In this document: piece by piece, positions 1-5,143 of the stretch
Layout: every line of letters starts with the position of its first letter
Position numbering within the stretch: the first letter of the stretch is position 1
Source: an uncultured Roseburia sp.
GTDB taxonomy: Bacteria; Bacillota; Clostridia; Lachnospirales; Lachnospiraceae
Direction of reading: 5' to 3'
Length of the DNA stretch: 5,147 nt
NCBI GenBank assembly: GCA_946055175.1
Contig: CAMGET010000134.1
Location: forward strand, 1-5,147
The notes under the pieces: model-generated
What the model was told of the DNA's origin: nothing
Database searches by the model: none
What the model saw: only the letters and a program-made list of their open reading frames with translations
Position numbers and translations under genes: made by a program

Positions 1-1
1 A

Positions 2-10
2 TGCTATGAT
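2..10 (+). promoter_or_regulatory. Probable extended -10 promoter element at the window edge
   Basis: The bases TGCTATGAT form an extended -10 element: TGn followed directly by TATGAT, five of six matches to TATAAT. Transcription would start near base 17, about 35 bases before the start codon of the small coiled-coil gene. The -35 region lies outside the window, so only half of the promoter can be judged. The element implies that the first gene has its own promoter rather than belonging to an upstream operon. Confidence 0.4.
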
Positions 11-51
11 GAAAATAACGTATTACAGAAAAGTGCGAGGAGACATTAGCG

Positions 52-258
52 ATGCTGGACGACGAAAAACGATTAGAGGCTTTTGAAAAAATGCTCACTG
101 AGATTCAAAAAAACTATGAAACTGCAGAAAATAAAATGAAGCAATTAAAGGCGGAAGGAAAAGAAAAATCTGCAACGTACCGGCAACTGATGGGGAATAA
201 GCTACAGTACCAGAATATGTTGGCCTTATATAAGTTGCATGGATTATTGGATGAATAG
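52..258 (+). CDS. Small coiled-coil protein of unknown function (68 aa)
   Basis: This complete small gene starts with ATG after GAGGAG at 37-42, nine bases upstream, which is a convincing ribosome binding site. The product is very hydrophilic and almost wholly helical in character. Residues 1-36 carry leucine, methionine and alanine at heptad-like spacing between many Lys and Glu residues, which suggests a coiled coil. A short break around Gly36 is followed by a second helix (about 40-66) ending in a more hydrophobic stretch, NMLALYKLHGLL. This would fit a helical hairpin that dimerises or binds a partner. There is no signal peptide, membrane segment, cysteine or catalytic motif, so it is probably cytosolic. 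I do not recognise a named family. The next gene begins 91 bases later and appears to have its own promoter, so the two need not be linked in function. Confidence 0.8.
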   Translation: MLDDEKRLEAFEKMLTEIQKNYETAENKMKQLKAEGKEKSATYRQLMGNKLQYQNMLALYKLHGLLDE

Positions 259-264
259 TATAGT
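235..264 (+). promoter_or_regulatory. Candidate promoter P1 upstream of the regulator gene
   Basis: TTGCAT (235-240) and TATAGT (259-264) are separated by 18 bases. The -10 box matches the consensus at five of six positions. The -35 box lies inside the end of the coiled-coil gene. Transcription would begin near 271, at the left edge of the dyad at 271-293, so a protein bound there could block it. The call rests on consensus matching only. Confidence 0.3.
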
Positions 265-270
265 GAATTT

Positions 271-293
271 GCACTCTACTTTCCGTAGGTTGC
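271..293. promoter_or_regulatory. Imperfect dyad, candidate operator
   Basis: GCACTCTAC (271-279) and GTAGGTTGC (285-293) pair as an inverted repeat at seven of nine positions around a five-base centre. The inner CTAC/GTAG and outer GCA/TGC pairs are perfect. No T-tract follows, so it is not a rho-independent terminator. It lies at the predicted start of P1 and overlaps the -35 box of P2, a typical operator position. Autoregulation by the adjacent XRE-type protein is the simplest guess, but nothing in the sequence identifies the binder. Confidence 0.35.
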
Positions 294-318
294 GGTTAAA
301 AGGATGCAAGCTTACAAT
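290..318 (+). promoter_or_regulatory. Candidate promoter P2 for the regulator-MATE operon
   Basis: TTGCGG (290-295) and TACAAT (313-318) are separated by the optimal 17 bases. The -10 box has five of six consensus bases, while the -35 box matches only TTG. Transcription would start near 325, giving a leader of about 25 bases that contains the ribosome binding site at 335-341. The -35 box overlaps the right arm of the dyad at 271-293. Confidence 0.4.
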
Positions 319-349
319 GAACTCATAAAAACGAAGAGAGGTATTCATT

Positions 350-931
350 ATGAGTTATGTAACAGGAAGTACAATGAAACAACTACGTGAGAAAAGAAAA
401 CTGACACAAAAAGAATTGGCGGACAGCATCGCAGTTAGCGATAAAACCATTTCAAAATGGGAAACCGGAAAAGGCTTACCGGATGTTGCGATTTTAGAAG
501 ACTTGGCTCAGGCACTGGGAATTTCAGTGTCGGAATTATTAACCGGTGATTTGAAAGAGAATGAAAATCCTGCAGGAAACATGAAGAAAATACTCTTTTA
601 TGTGTGCCCGGTTTGTGGTAACATAATCACTGCTGTAGGAAGTGGAACGTATTCTTGCTGTGGCATTACCTTGCCGGAATTAGAAGCAGAACCTTGTGAT
701 GATGACCACATGATAGAAGTAGAAACTATTGACCAGGAATATTATGTTACGGTAAAACACCCTATGGAAAAAACACACTATCTATCCTTTCTTTCATATG
801 TGACGTCAGATACAATGGAAATGGTGAAACTATATCCGGAGCAGGATGTATCCATTCGATTGCGGAAAAAAGGACATGGTATGCTGTATGCATTTTGCAA
901 CAGACACGGTATGTTCCAAATGAGAATTTAG
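350..931 (+). CDS. XRE-family regulator fused to a desulfoferrodoxin-like two-iron domain
   Basis: Residues 7-61 form a Cro/C1-type (XRE) helix-turn-helix, with LTQKELAD before a recognition helix around SDKTISKWETG. After a short linker, residues 84-193 follow the layout of desulfoferrodoxin. CPVC (Cys86, Cys89) and Cys103-Cys104 match the desulforedoxin Fe(Cys)4 site. His120, His137 (HPM), His143 (HY), Cys183 and His186 (CNRHG) match the four-His, one-Cys ligands of the superoxide reductase iron site. The Glu-Lys pair that precedes the first of these histidines in superoxide reductases is Asp118-Asp119 here. The protein is probably a cytosolic one-component regulator that senses iron, redox state or superoxide; it might keep some superoxide reductase activity. 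The ATG follows AGAGAGG (335-341) at good spacing. The MATE gene begins 12 bases after the stop, which indicates one operon and suggests the pump as a target. Domain identity is seen in the sequence; the sensing role is inferred. Confidence 0.88.
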   Translation: MSYVTGSTMKQLREKRKLTQKELADSIAVSDKTISKWETGKGLPDVAILEDLAQALGISVSELLTGDLKENENPAGNMKKILFYVCPVCGNIITAVGSGTYSCCGITLPELEAEPCDDDHMIEVETIDQEYYVTVKHPMEKTHYLSFLSYVTSDTMEMVKLYPEQDVSIRLRKKGHGMLYAFCNRHGMFQMRI

Positions 932-943
932 TAGAGGCATAAA

Positions 944-2266
944 ATGGCAAAGGATTTTACAACCGGAAAAATTACACCCATGCTGATTCGTTTTACGATA
1001 CCTCTAGTATTGGGGAATCTATTTCAGCTTACTTATAATGCAGTAGATAGTATTATTGTGGGACGTTTCGTAAGTAAAGAAGCACTTGCAGCGGTAGGGG
1101 TATCCAACCCTATAATGACGATGATGCTTCTTCTTATGAATGGCTTATGTATGGGTGCAGGAATATTAATGGGTACACAGTATGGAGCGAAGGATTATGA
1201 GACGCTTCATAGACAGATTAGTACAACCTTAATCGCCGGTATTATTTTTGCGGGGGTAATCTCTGTGTCAGGGGCCATATTCTCGCCACAAATTTTAATG
1301 CTATTACAAATCGATGCTGATATTCTTGAAATTACAACGGAATATTTACGTGTGATTATGGTAGGAATGATTTTTTCCTTTATTTATAATTTTTATGCAG
1401 CGGTATTTCGGGCGATTGGTGATAGTAAGACGCCATTATTATTCTTGGTAGTGAGTTCACTAATTAATATCGGTGGAGATTTGTTCTTTGTTATTATTTT
1501 AAGAATGGGAAGCTTAGGCTGTGCATTAGCTACGGTATTTAGCGAGTTTTTGTGTGCATTAGCATGTGCCATTTATGTACAAATAAAATTTGATTTCTTA
1601 AAAATACGAAAAAGCTGGTTTATTTTCGATAAGGAATTGTTAAAGAAAACCATTAGCTTTGGATGGGTATCAGCTATGCAGCAGGCTGTGGTTCCTTTAG
1701 GTAAGGTAGTGATGCAAAGTGCTGTAAATACCATGGGAGTGCCTGTGATTGCAGCATTTGCAGCAGCATCTCGAATTGATGACTTTTGTTATACACCGGA
1801 ACAAAATATTGGGCATGCCATGACATCTTTCATGGCGCAAAATAAAGGTGCTGGGCGCTTTGATCGTATGAAAGCCGGTTTTAAGGAAGGCATGGTGATA
1901 GAACTATGCTATGGTTTTCTTGTGTTACTCATAGGGTTCTTTGGGGCGGAATCAATTATGGGATTATTTTCTACAGACCCAGCAGTGGTAAGTGAAGGAG
2001 TGAAATATCTGCGTGTTATATCCATAGCCTATCTGTTACCAGCGCTTACAAATGGCATTCAGGGATTCTTTCGGGGAATTGGAGATTTGAAAGTAACTCT
2101 ATTTAGTAGTATCAAAAATATTGCAGTGCGTTGTATTGTGATTTTTCCATTGCTAAAATATGTATACAATGGAATGGAAGCATTCCCAATTAGCTATATC
2201 ATCGGCTGGATTTGCATGTTGGCTGCAGAAATGCCACTCTTGATAAAAACCTACAAGGAATATTAA
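944..2266 (+). CDS. MATE-family multidrug/cation antiporter
   Basis: This is an inner-membrane efflux pump of the MATE family (NorM/DinF-like), which exports organic cations and drugs in exchange for Na+ or H+. At 440 residues it has the usual family length and is very hydrophobic, consistent with 12 membrane helices in two MatE repeats (about 10-172 and 232-395). The first repeat opens with the typical TM1 region PLVLGNLFQLTYNAVDSIIVG (20-40), including an acidic residue, Asp35, within the helix. The matching motifs FRAIGDSKTP (155-164) and FRGIGDLKVT (376-385) mark the internal duplication. AGAGG at 933-937 lies six bases before the ATG. The 12-base gap and absence of a promoter or terminator place it in an operon with the preceding iron-binding regulator, which probably controls it. 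The substrate cannot be read from the sequence. Confidence 0.95.
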   Translation: MAKDFTTGKITPMLIRFTIPLVLGNLFQLTYNAVDSIIVGRFVSKEALAAVGVSNPIMTMMLLLMNGLCMGAGILMGTQYGAKDYETLHRQISTTLIAGIIFAGVISVSGAIFSPQILMLLQIDADILEITTEYLRVIMVGMIFSFIYNFYAAVFRAIGDSKTPLLFLVVSSLINIGGDLFFVIILRMGSLGCALATVFSEFLCALACAIYVQIKFDFLKIRKSWFIFDKELLKKTISFGWVSAMQQAVVPLGKVVMQSAVNTMGVPVIAAFAAASRIDDFCYTPEQNIGHAMTSFMAQNKGAGRFDRMKAGFKEGMVIELCYGFLVLLIGFFGAESIMGLFSTDPAVVSEGVKYLRVISIAYLLPALTNGIQGFFRGIGDLKVTLFSSIKNIAVRCIVIFPLLKYVYNGMEAFPISYIIGWICMLAAEMPLLIKTYKEY

Positions 2267-2269
2267 GAA

Positions 2270-2327
2270 ATTCTTAGGTTTCACTTCAAGACAAGTAATA
2301 GGATTTTTGCTATAATGACCTAAGAAT
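2270..2327. repeat. Perfect 10-bp inverted repeat framing a promoter
   Basis: ATTCTTAGGT (2270-2279) and ACCTAAGAAT (2318-2327) are exact reverse complements separated by 38 bases; their centres are 48 bp apart. The promoter for the next gene lies between them, with the right arm at the predicted transcription start. A further TAAGAA at 2264-2269 makes a short palindrome with the left arm (TAAGAA-A-TTCTTA, 2264-2276). The long spacer and lack of a following T-tract argue against a terminator. A pair of operator sites bound by one repressor is the better reading. Confidence 0.55.
2288..2316 (+). promoter_or_regulatory. Strong extended -10 promoter for the small anchored protein
   Basis: A perfect TATAAT (2311-2316) is preceded directly by TGC (2308-2310), giving an extended -10 element. 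AAGACA (2288-2293) lies 17 bases upstream and matches four of six -35 bases. Transcription should begin near 2323, inside the right arm of the inverted repeat, with a leader of about 30 bases. This is the best promoter in the window and separates the next gene from the MATE operon. Confidence 0.65.
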
Positions 2328-2353
2328 GGAAGGTATTTTACGAGGGGCAAGGC

Positions 2354-2791
2354 ATGAGAGTAGCAAAGGTAAGATTATATGTAGGTATTGCAATCATAAT
2401 AGCAGGGGTTTTATTCGCTCGCTATATTTCAAATCCGGAACGACGCATTTTTTCCATGGTGGAAAAGAATCAGGAACGCTATAAGCAGGCAGCAATGCAA
2501 ATGATAGAAGATGGAGCGATGCAAGAGGTGCCGCATGTTGATTCTATTTCTAAACCGCAGGGTGAGCATATGATGGTAGATTTCTATGTGACTGGATTGG
2601 GTATAGCACCAGCTTCTACTTATTATGGATTTTACTATTCTCCTGATGATGTGCCATTGGTTTATGGTAATTATGACATTGTTTTAACACAATGTGACAA
2701 AAATACCTGGGAGTGGTCTGCGAATGGAGACAATAAAGGAGTAACAAAGAAAATTGCTGATTGCTGGTACTATTATGAAGCATCTTTTTAG
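2354..2791 (+). CDS. Small membrane-anchored protein of unknown function (145 aa)
   Basis: The N-terminus has basic residues (Arg2, Lys5, Arg7) followed by one hydrophobic segment (about 8-23, LYVGIAIIIAGVLFA) with no lipobox or clear signal peptidase site. It therefore looks like a signal anchor with the rest outside the cell. Residues 28-56 look helical and charged. Residues 73-145 are rich in Tyr, Trp and Gly and suggest a small beta-rich domain, with landmarks MVDFYVTGLGI, YYGFYYSPDDVP and a closing WYYYEASF. Cys114 and Cys137 could form a disulfide. I do not recognise a named family or activity. The ATG follows GAGGGG (2342-2347) by six bases. The gene has its own strong promoter upstream and a terminator 21 bases after the stop, so it is probably transcribed mainly alone. 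Confidence 0.8.
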   Translation: MRVAKVRLYVGIAIIIAGVLFARYISNPERRIFSMVEKNQERYKQAAMQMIEDGAMQEVPHVDSISKPQGEHMMVDFYVTGLGIAPASTYYGFYYSPDDVPLVYGNYDIVLTQCDKNTWEWSANGDNKGVTKKIADCWYYYEASF

Positions 2792-2811
2792 GCAATAGAT
2801 ATTTGAGATAG

Positions 2812-2842
2812 AAAAGGAATCGCAACTTTGCGGTTCCTTTTT
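2812..2842 (+). terminator. Rho-independent terminator
   Basis: The arms 2812-2824 and 2829-2841 form a 13-bp stem with one T-G wobble around an ACTT loop, and the right arm runs into a T-tract. The core GGAATCGCA / TGCGGTTCC is stable. It ends the transcript of the small anchored protein. An A-run mirrors the T-tract, but no gene on the - strand needs it. The start codon of the next gene is only 20 bases beyond. Confidence 0.85.
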
Positions 2843-2862
2843 CAAAGGGAAGGTAAGTTATT

Positions 2863-3729
2863 ATGGAATTAAAGATAGCGGTTTTAGCGGACATTCATGC
2901 AAATTATGTGGCATTGCAGAAGTGTGTTGACTATGCAAGAGAGCGTGATGTAACAAGATTTATTTTTTTGGGGGATTATGTAGGAGACCTTGCATATCCG
3001 CAGAAGACAATGGAATTGATTTATAAAATGAAGGAACAATATGAATGCTACTTTGTGAAAGGAAATAAAGAGGATTATTGGCTGGATTACCGGACCTACG
3101 GTGAACAGGGATGGAAGGCTTATGACTCTACAACGGGATGTCTGCTGTATACTTATCAGCAATTGACAGAACGGGATATGGATTTTTTTGAAGGTATGTC
3201 TCATGCACAGGAAGTGAAATTTACGGATATGCCGTCGATTACAATTTGTCATGGTTCACCGAAAAACGTGTCAGAGAAACTGCTTCCAGATAATAAAAAA
3301 TGTTTTCCTGCGATTGAGACAGATAAAAATCAACTGATTTTATGCGGGCACAGTCATATTCAGGGAAGGTTTGAACACGATGGAAAGACAATTCTAAATC
3401 CGGGCTCAGTCGGTGTACCATTTTGCAGCAATAATAAAACGCAGTTTCTGCTTTTAGAGGAAAAAGCGGGAAAATGGGTGGAAGAATTTGTAAGCATTGA
3501 TTATAATGTTGAGAGAGTCATTGACGATTTATACAAAGCCGGATTAGATAAAAAAGCACCGGGGTGGTGCAGAGTTTCCGAGTATGTACTGAAGCATGGA
3601 GATGTAAGCCATGGCAGTGTATTGGCGAGAGCTATGGCTTTGTGTGAGAAGGAAGAAGGAAACTGCATCTGGCCTGATATTCCGGAAAAATATTGGGAGC
3701 AGGCGGTTTCTGAGTTGATAAAATGCTAG
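2863..3729 (+). CDS. Calcineurin-like metallophosphoesterase (YfcE/MJ0936-type fold)
   Basis: This is a probable cytosolic hydrolase of phosphoester bonds using two divalent metal ions. The metal-binding motifs appear in the usual order: DIH (Asp10, His12), GDYVGD (Asp38), GNKED (Asn68), CHGSP (His130) and GHSH (His163, His165), followed by NPGSVG (179-184). The fourth motif is usually GNH(D/E) in the wider superfamily, while YfcE-type enzymes vary there. Here Lys69 replaces the His that often acts as general acid, so the substrate or mechanism may differ. Residues about 190-288 form an extension, helical at its C-terminal end, beyond the roughly 160-residue YfcE core. The start is supported by GGGAAGG at 2847-2853, nine bases before the ATG. 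The next gene follows after 10 bases, so the two are probably co-transcribed. The substrate cannot be assigned. Confidence 0.9.
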   Translation: MELKIAVLADIHANYVALQKCVDYARERDVTRFIFLGDYVGDLAYPQKTMELIYKMKEQYECYFVKGNKEDYWLDYRTYGEQGWKAYDSTTGCLLYTYQQLTERDMDFFEGMSHAQEVKFTDMPSITICHGSPKNVSEKLLPDNKKCFPAIETDKNQLILCGHSHIQGRFEHDGKTILNPGSVGVPFCSNNKTQFLLLEEKAGKWVEEFVSIDYNVERVIDDLYKAGLDKKAPGWCRVSEYVLKHGDVSHGSVLARAMALCEKEEGNCIWPDIPEKYWEQAVSELIKC

Positions 3730-3739
3730 GGAGTCAGAC

Positions 3740-4294
3740 ATGTTTTGGTGGATTGTAGCAACGTTGTGCGCCTTTTTTGTAAAAGGGTTATGCGGATTTG
3801 CAAATACGCTGGTATTTTCAACTATTTTGAGCTTTGGAAATAGTAGTATTAACATCACTCCGGTGGAGTTATTACTGGGTTATCCAACGAATGCAATTTT
3901 GGCTTGGAAGGAACGGAAGTCTATTAATTGGGGGATGAGTATTCCACTTGCAATTTTAGTTTTAGCAGGCAGTATTCCGGGAGCATATTTTTTAAAGACT
4001 GCGCATGAAGAAGTTGTAAAAACTGTTTTAGGCTTTGTGATTGTTTTTATCGGGTTGGAAATGCTACTGCGTGATAGACAGAGCGGAAATACCTTTCGTG
4101 TGTTGATGTATATTTTTTGCGGGATTATTACTCTTGAAACAGCAAAACAGACATTATTGCTGGTTCCGTGGATGTTTATAGGGCTTAGCACCGGCATGGC
4201 AAGTAGCAGGGGACTGAATGAAAAAATAGTGAAAAAGCTTGTAATTGTGATGCTGATTGTGAGTGGCGTGGCGCTGATTATTAATAACTTGTAG
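3740..4294 (+). CDS. Short TSUP-family (TauE/SafE) membrane permease, probably internally deleted
   Basis: The N-terminal half (1-110) matches the first repeat of the TSUP family, putative exporters of sulfite, sulfonates or other small anions. It has AFFVKGLCGFANTLVF (11-26), the region ITPVELLLGYPTNAILAW (39-56) and further helices at about 65-84 and 93-110. The C-terminal part (118-184) resembles the end of the second repeat, with LMYIFCGIITLETAKQTLLL and a final helix ending in INNL. What is missing is the start of the second repeat, where TSUP proteins carry a Gly-rich helix entry. The total is 184 residues against about 250 for the family. The suspected join is near residues 111-117 (bases 4070-4090). 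Reading frame and ribosome binding site (AGGGAG, 3728-3733, overlapping the upstream stop) are intact, so a product may be made, but transport function is doubtful. Confidence 0.82.
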   Translation: MFWWIVATLCAFFVKGLCGFANTLVFSTILSFGNSSINITPVELLLGYPTNAILAWKERKSINWGMSIPLAILVLAGSIPGAYFLKTAHEEVVKTVLGFVIVFIGLEMLLRDRQSGNTFRVLMYIFCGIITLETAKQTLLLVPWMFIGLSTGMASSRGLNEKIVKKLVIVMLIVSGVALIINNL

Positions 4295-4302
4295 TGATTA
4301 TA

Positions 4303-4332
4303 TTGCTGCTGAAATAATGGGAATAATATTAT
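4303..4332 (+). promoter_or_regulatory. Weak promoter candidate upstream of the HAD gene
   Basis: TTGCTG (4303-4308) and TATTAT (4327-4332) are 18 bases apart; the -10 box has five of six consensus bases and the -35 box only TTG. It would give the HAD gene a leader of about 155 bases. The rest of the gap 4295-4492 holds no convincing terminator, so read-through from the permease gene is also possible. AT-rich DNA gives such matches by chance. Confidence 0.22.
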
Positions 4333-4430
4333 GCAAATCATTTCCAACCATATAGGAGGATGCTGGGGCATTATAGAAAAAATGCTTAGCTATAAAAAGT
4401 AATGTCGGACAATATTTGAAGGGAAAATCT

Positions 4431-4520
4431 ATGAAGATAATCAAGGAGTATTTGTCAATTTTAACATTAGAATACAGCAATAAGGAGGCATCATGTATAA
4501 ATACATATTATTTGACCTAG
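4431..4520 (+). CDS. Possible 29-residue leader ORF overlapping the HAD gene
   Basis: An ATG at 4431 follows GAAGGG (4419-4424) by six bases and opens a 29-codon frame beginning MKIIKEYLSILTLEY and ending at TAG 4518-4520. It contains the ribosome binding site of the HAD gene and overlaps its first 28 bases in another frame. Translating it could open or occlude the HAD start, as in translational coupling. There is no recognisable family and the frame may be chance, so this is a tentative call. Confidence 0.2.
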   Translation: MKIIKEYLSILTLEYSNKEASCINTYYLT

Positions 4521-5143
4521 ACGGTACACTGACTGACCCGGGAATTGGAATTACCAATTCGGTCATGTATGCGTTGAAAAAATTCAACATTGATGTGGAA
4601 GACAGAGCAACGCTATATAAATTTATTGGGCCACCACTTCTGGAATCTTTTGAGAAATATTATGGATTTTCAAAAGAGGAAAGTGAATTAGCTTTGACAT
4701 ATTATCGTGAATATTTTAAACCAAAGGGCTTGTATGAAAATGAAGTTTATGAGGGAATTGAGGCGGTGTTGACAGAACTAAAGAGCCGAAAAAAGGTACT
4801 GATTGTAGCCACTTCGAAGCCGGAAGCATTTGCAGTAGAGATTTTGCAGTATTTCCATTTAGATCGCTACTTCGATTTTATCGCAGGTGCTACCATGGAT
4901 GAAAAACGGACGAAAAAGGCAGATGTCATAGCCTATGCGCTAGAACAGTGCAAGATAACGGATAAGGCCTCAGCGATTATGATTGGAGACAGAGAGCATG
5001 ATGTGCTAGGGGCAAAGCAGGTCGGCCTAGACTCTGTTGGAGTGTTGTATGGATATGGCAATTATGAAGAGTTAGAAAATGCCGGAGCGACATATATTGT
5101 AGAGAATCCGGGAGAAATTTTGAAAATAAAAGGACTGGCATAA
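4493..5143 (+). CDS. HAD-superfamily phosphatase, phosphoglycolate phosphatase-like
   Basis: This is a complete cytosolic HAD subfamily IA hydrolase that should remove phosphate from a small phosphorylated metabolite through an aspartyl-phosphate intermediate. Motif I is FDLDGT (nucleophile Asp8, acid/base Asp10). Motif II is IVATSKP (Thr107), motif III is the Lys of RTKKADVI (Lys142 most likely), and motif IV is IGDREHD (Asp166, Asp170). Residues about 15-85 form the small helical C1 cap that sets substrate choice. The 216 residues match the usual length. It resembles proteins annotated as Gph, PpaX or 5'-nucleotidase; the motifs do not separate these, so no symbol is given. AAGGAGG (4482-4488) lies four bases before the ATG, which is rather close but strong. 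It stands 198 bases after the permease gene and is probably a separate transcription unit. Confidence 0.93.
   Translation: MYKYILFDLDGTLTDPGIGITNSVMYALKKFNIDVEDRATLYKFIGPPLLESFEKYYGFSKEESELALTYYREYFKPKGLYENEVYEGIEAVLTELKSRKKVLIVATSKPEAFAVEILQYFHLDRYFDFIAGATMDEKRTKKADVIAYALEQCKITDKASAIMIGDREHDVLGAKQVGLDSVGVLYGYGNYEELENAGATYIVENPGEILKIKGLA

Noticed and set aside
2270..2327. The inverted repeat as a terminator for the MATE operon
   Set aside because: The arms are 38 bases apart and no T-tract follows the right arm, while a strong promoter lies in the loop.
2616..2894. 92-codon open frame on the - strand
   Set aside because: It runs through the terminator hairpin and opposite two genes; its composition is that of a shadow frame.
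2884..3252. 122-codon open frame on the - strand
   Set aside because: It is antisense to the phosphoesterase gene, whose metal-binding motifs are intact on the + strand; the - strand product shows no recognisable motif.
3544..3858. 104-codon open frame on the - strand across the phosphoesterase-permease junction
   Set aside because: It overlaps two well-supported + strand genes and has no domain or start signal of its own.
4323..4332. ATAATATTAT palindrome
   Set aside because: This is low-complexity AT sequence that is expected by chance in such DNA and overlaps a weak promoter candidate.
3880..4371. 163-codon open frame on the - strand
   Set aside because: It lies opposite the TSUP permease gene. 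Its Ile/Thr/Ser/Pro-rich product is what the complement of a membrane-protein gene gives, and no ribosome binding site or family supports it.
4371..4395. TTATAG / CTATAA hairpin after the permease gene
   Set aside because: The stem is only six AT-rich base pairs with a 13-base loop and no clear T-tract, too weak to call a terminator.
4331..4402. 23-codon frame from the ATG at 4331
   Set aside because: There is no good ribosome binding site and the frame contains an unused AGGAGG within it; nothing supports translation.
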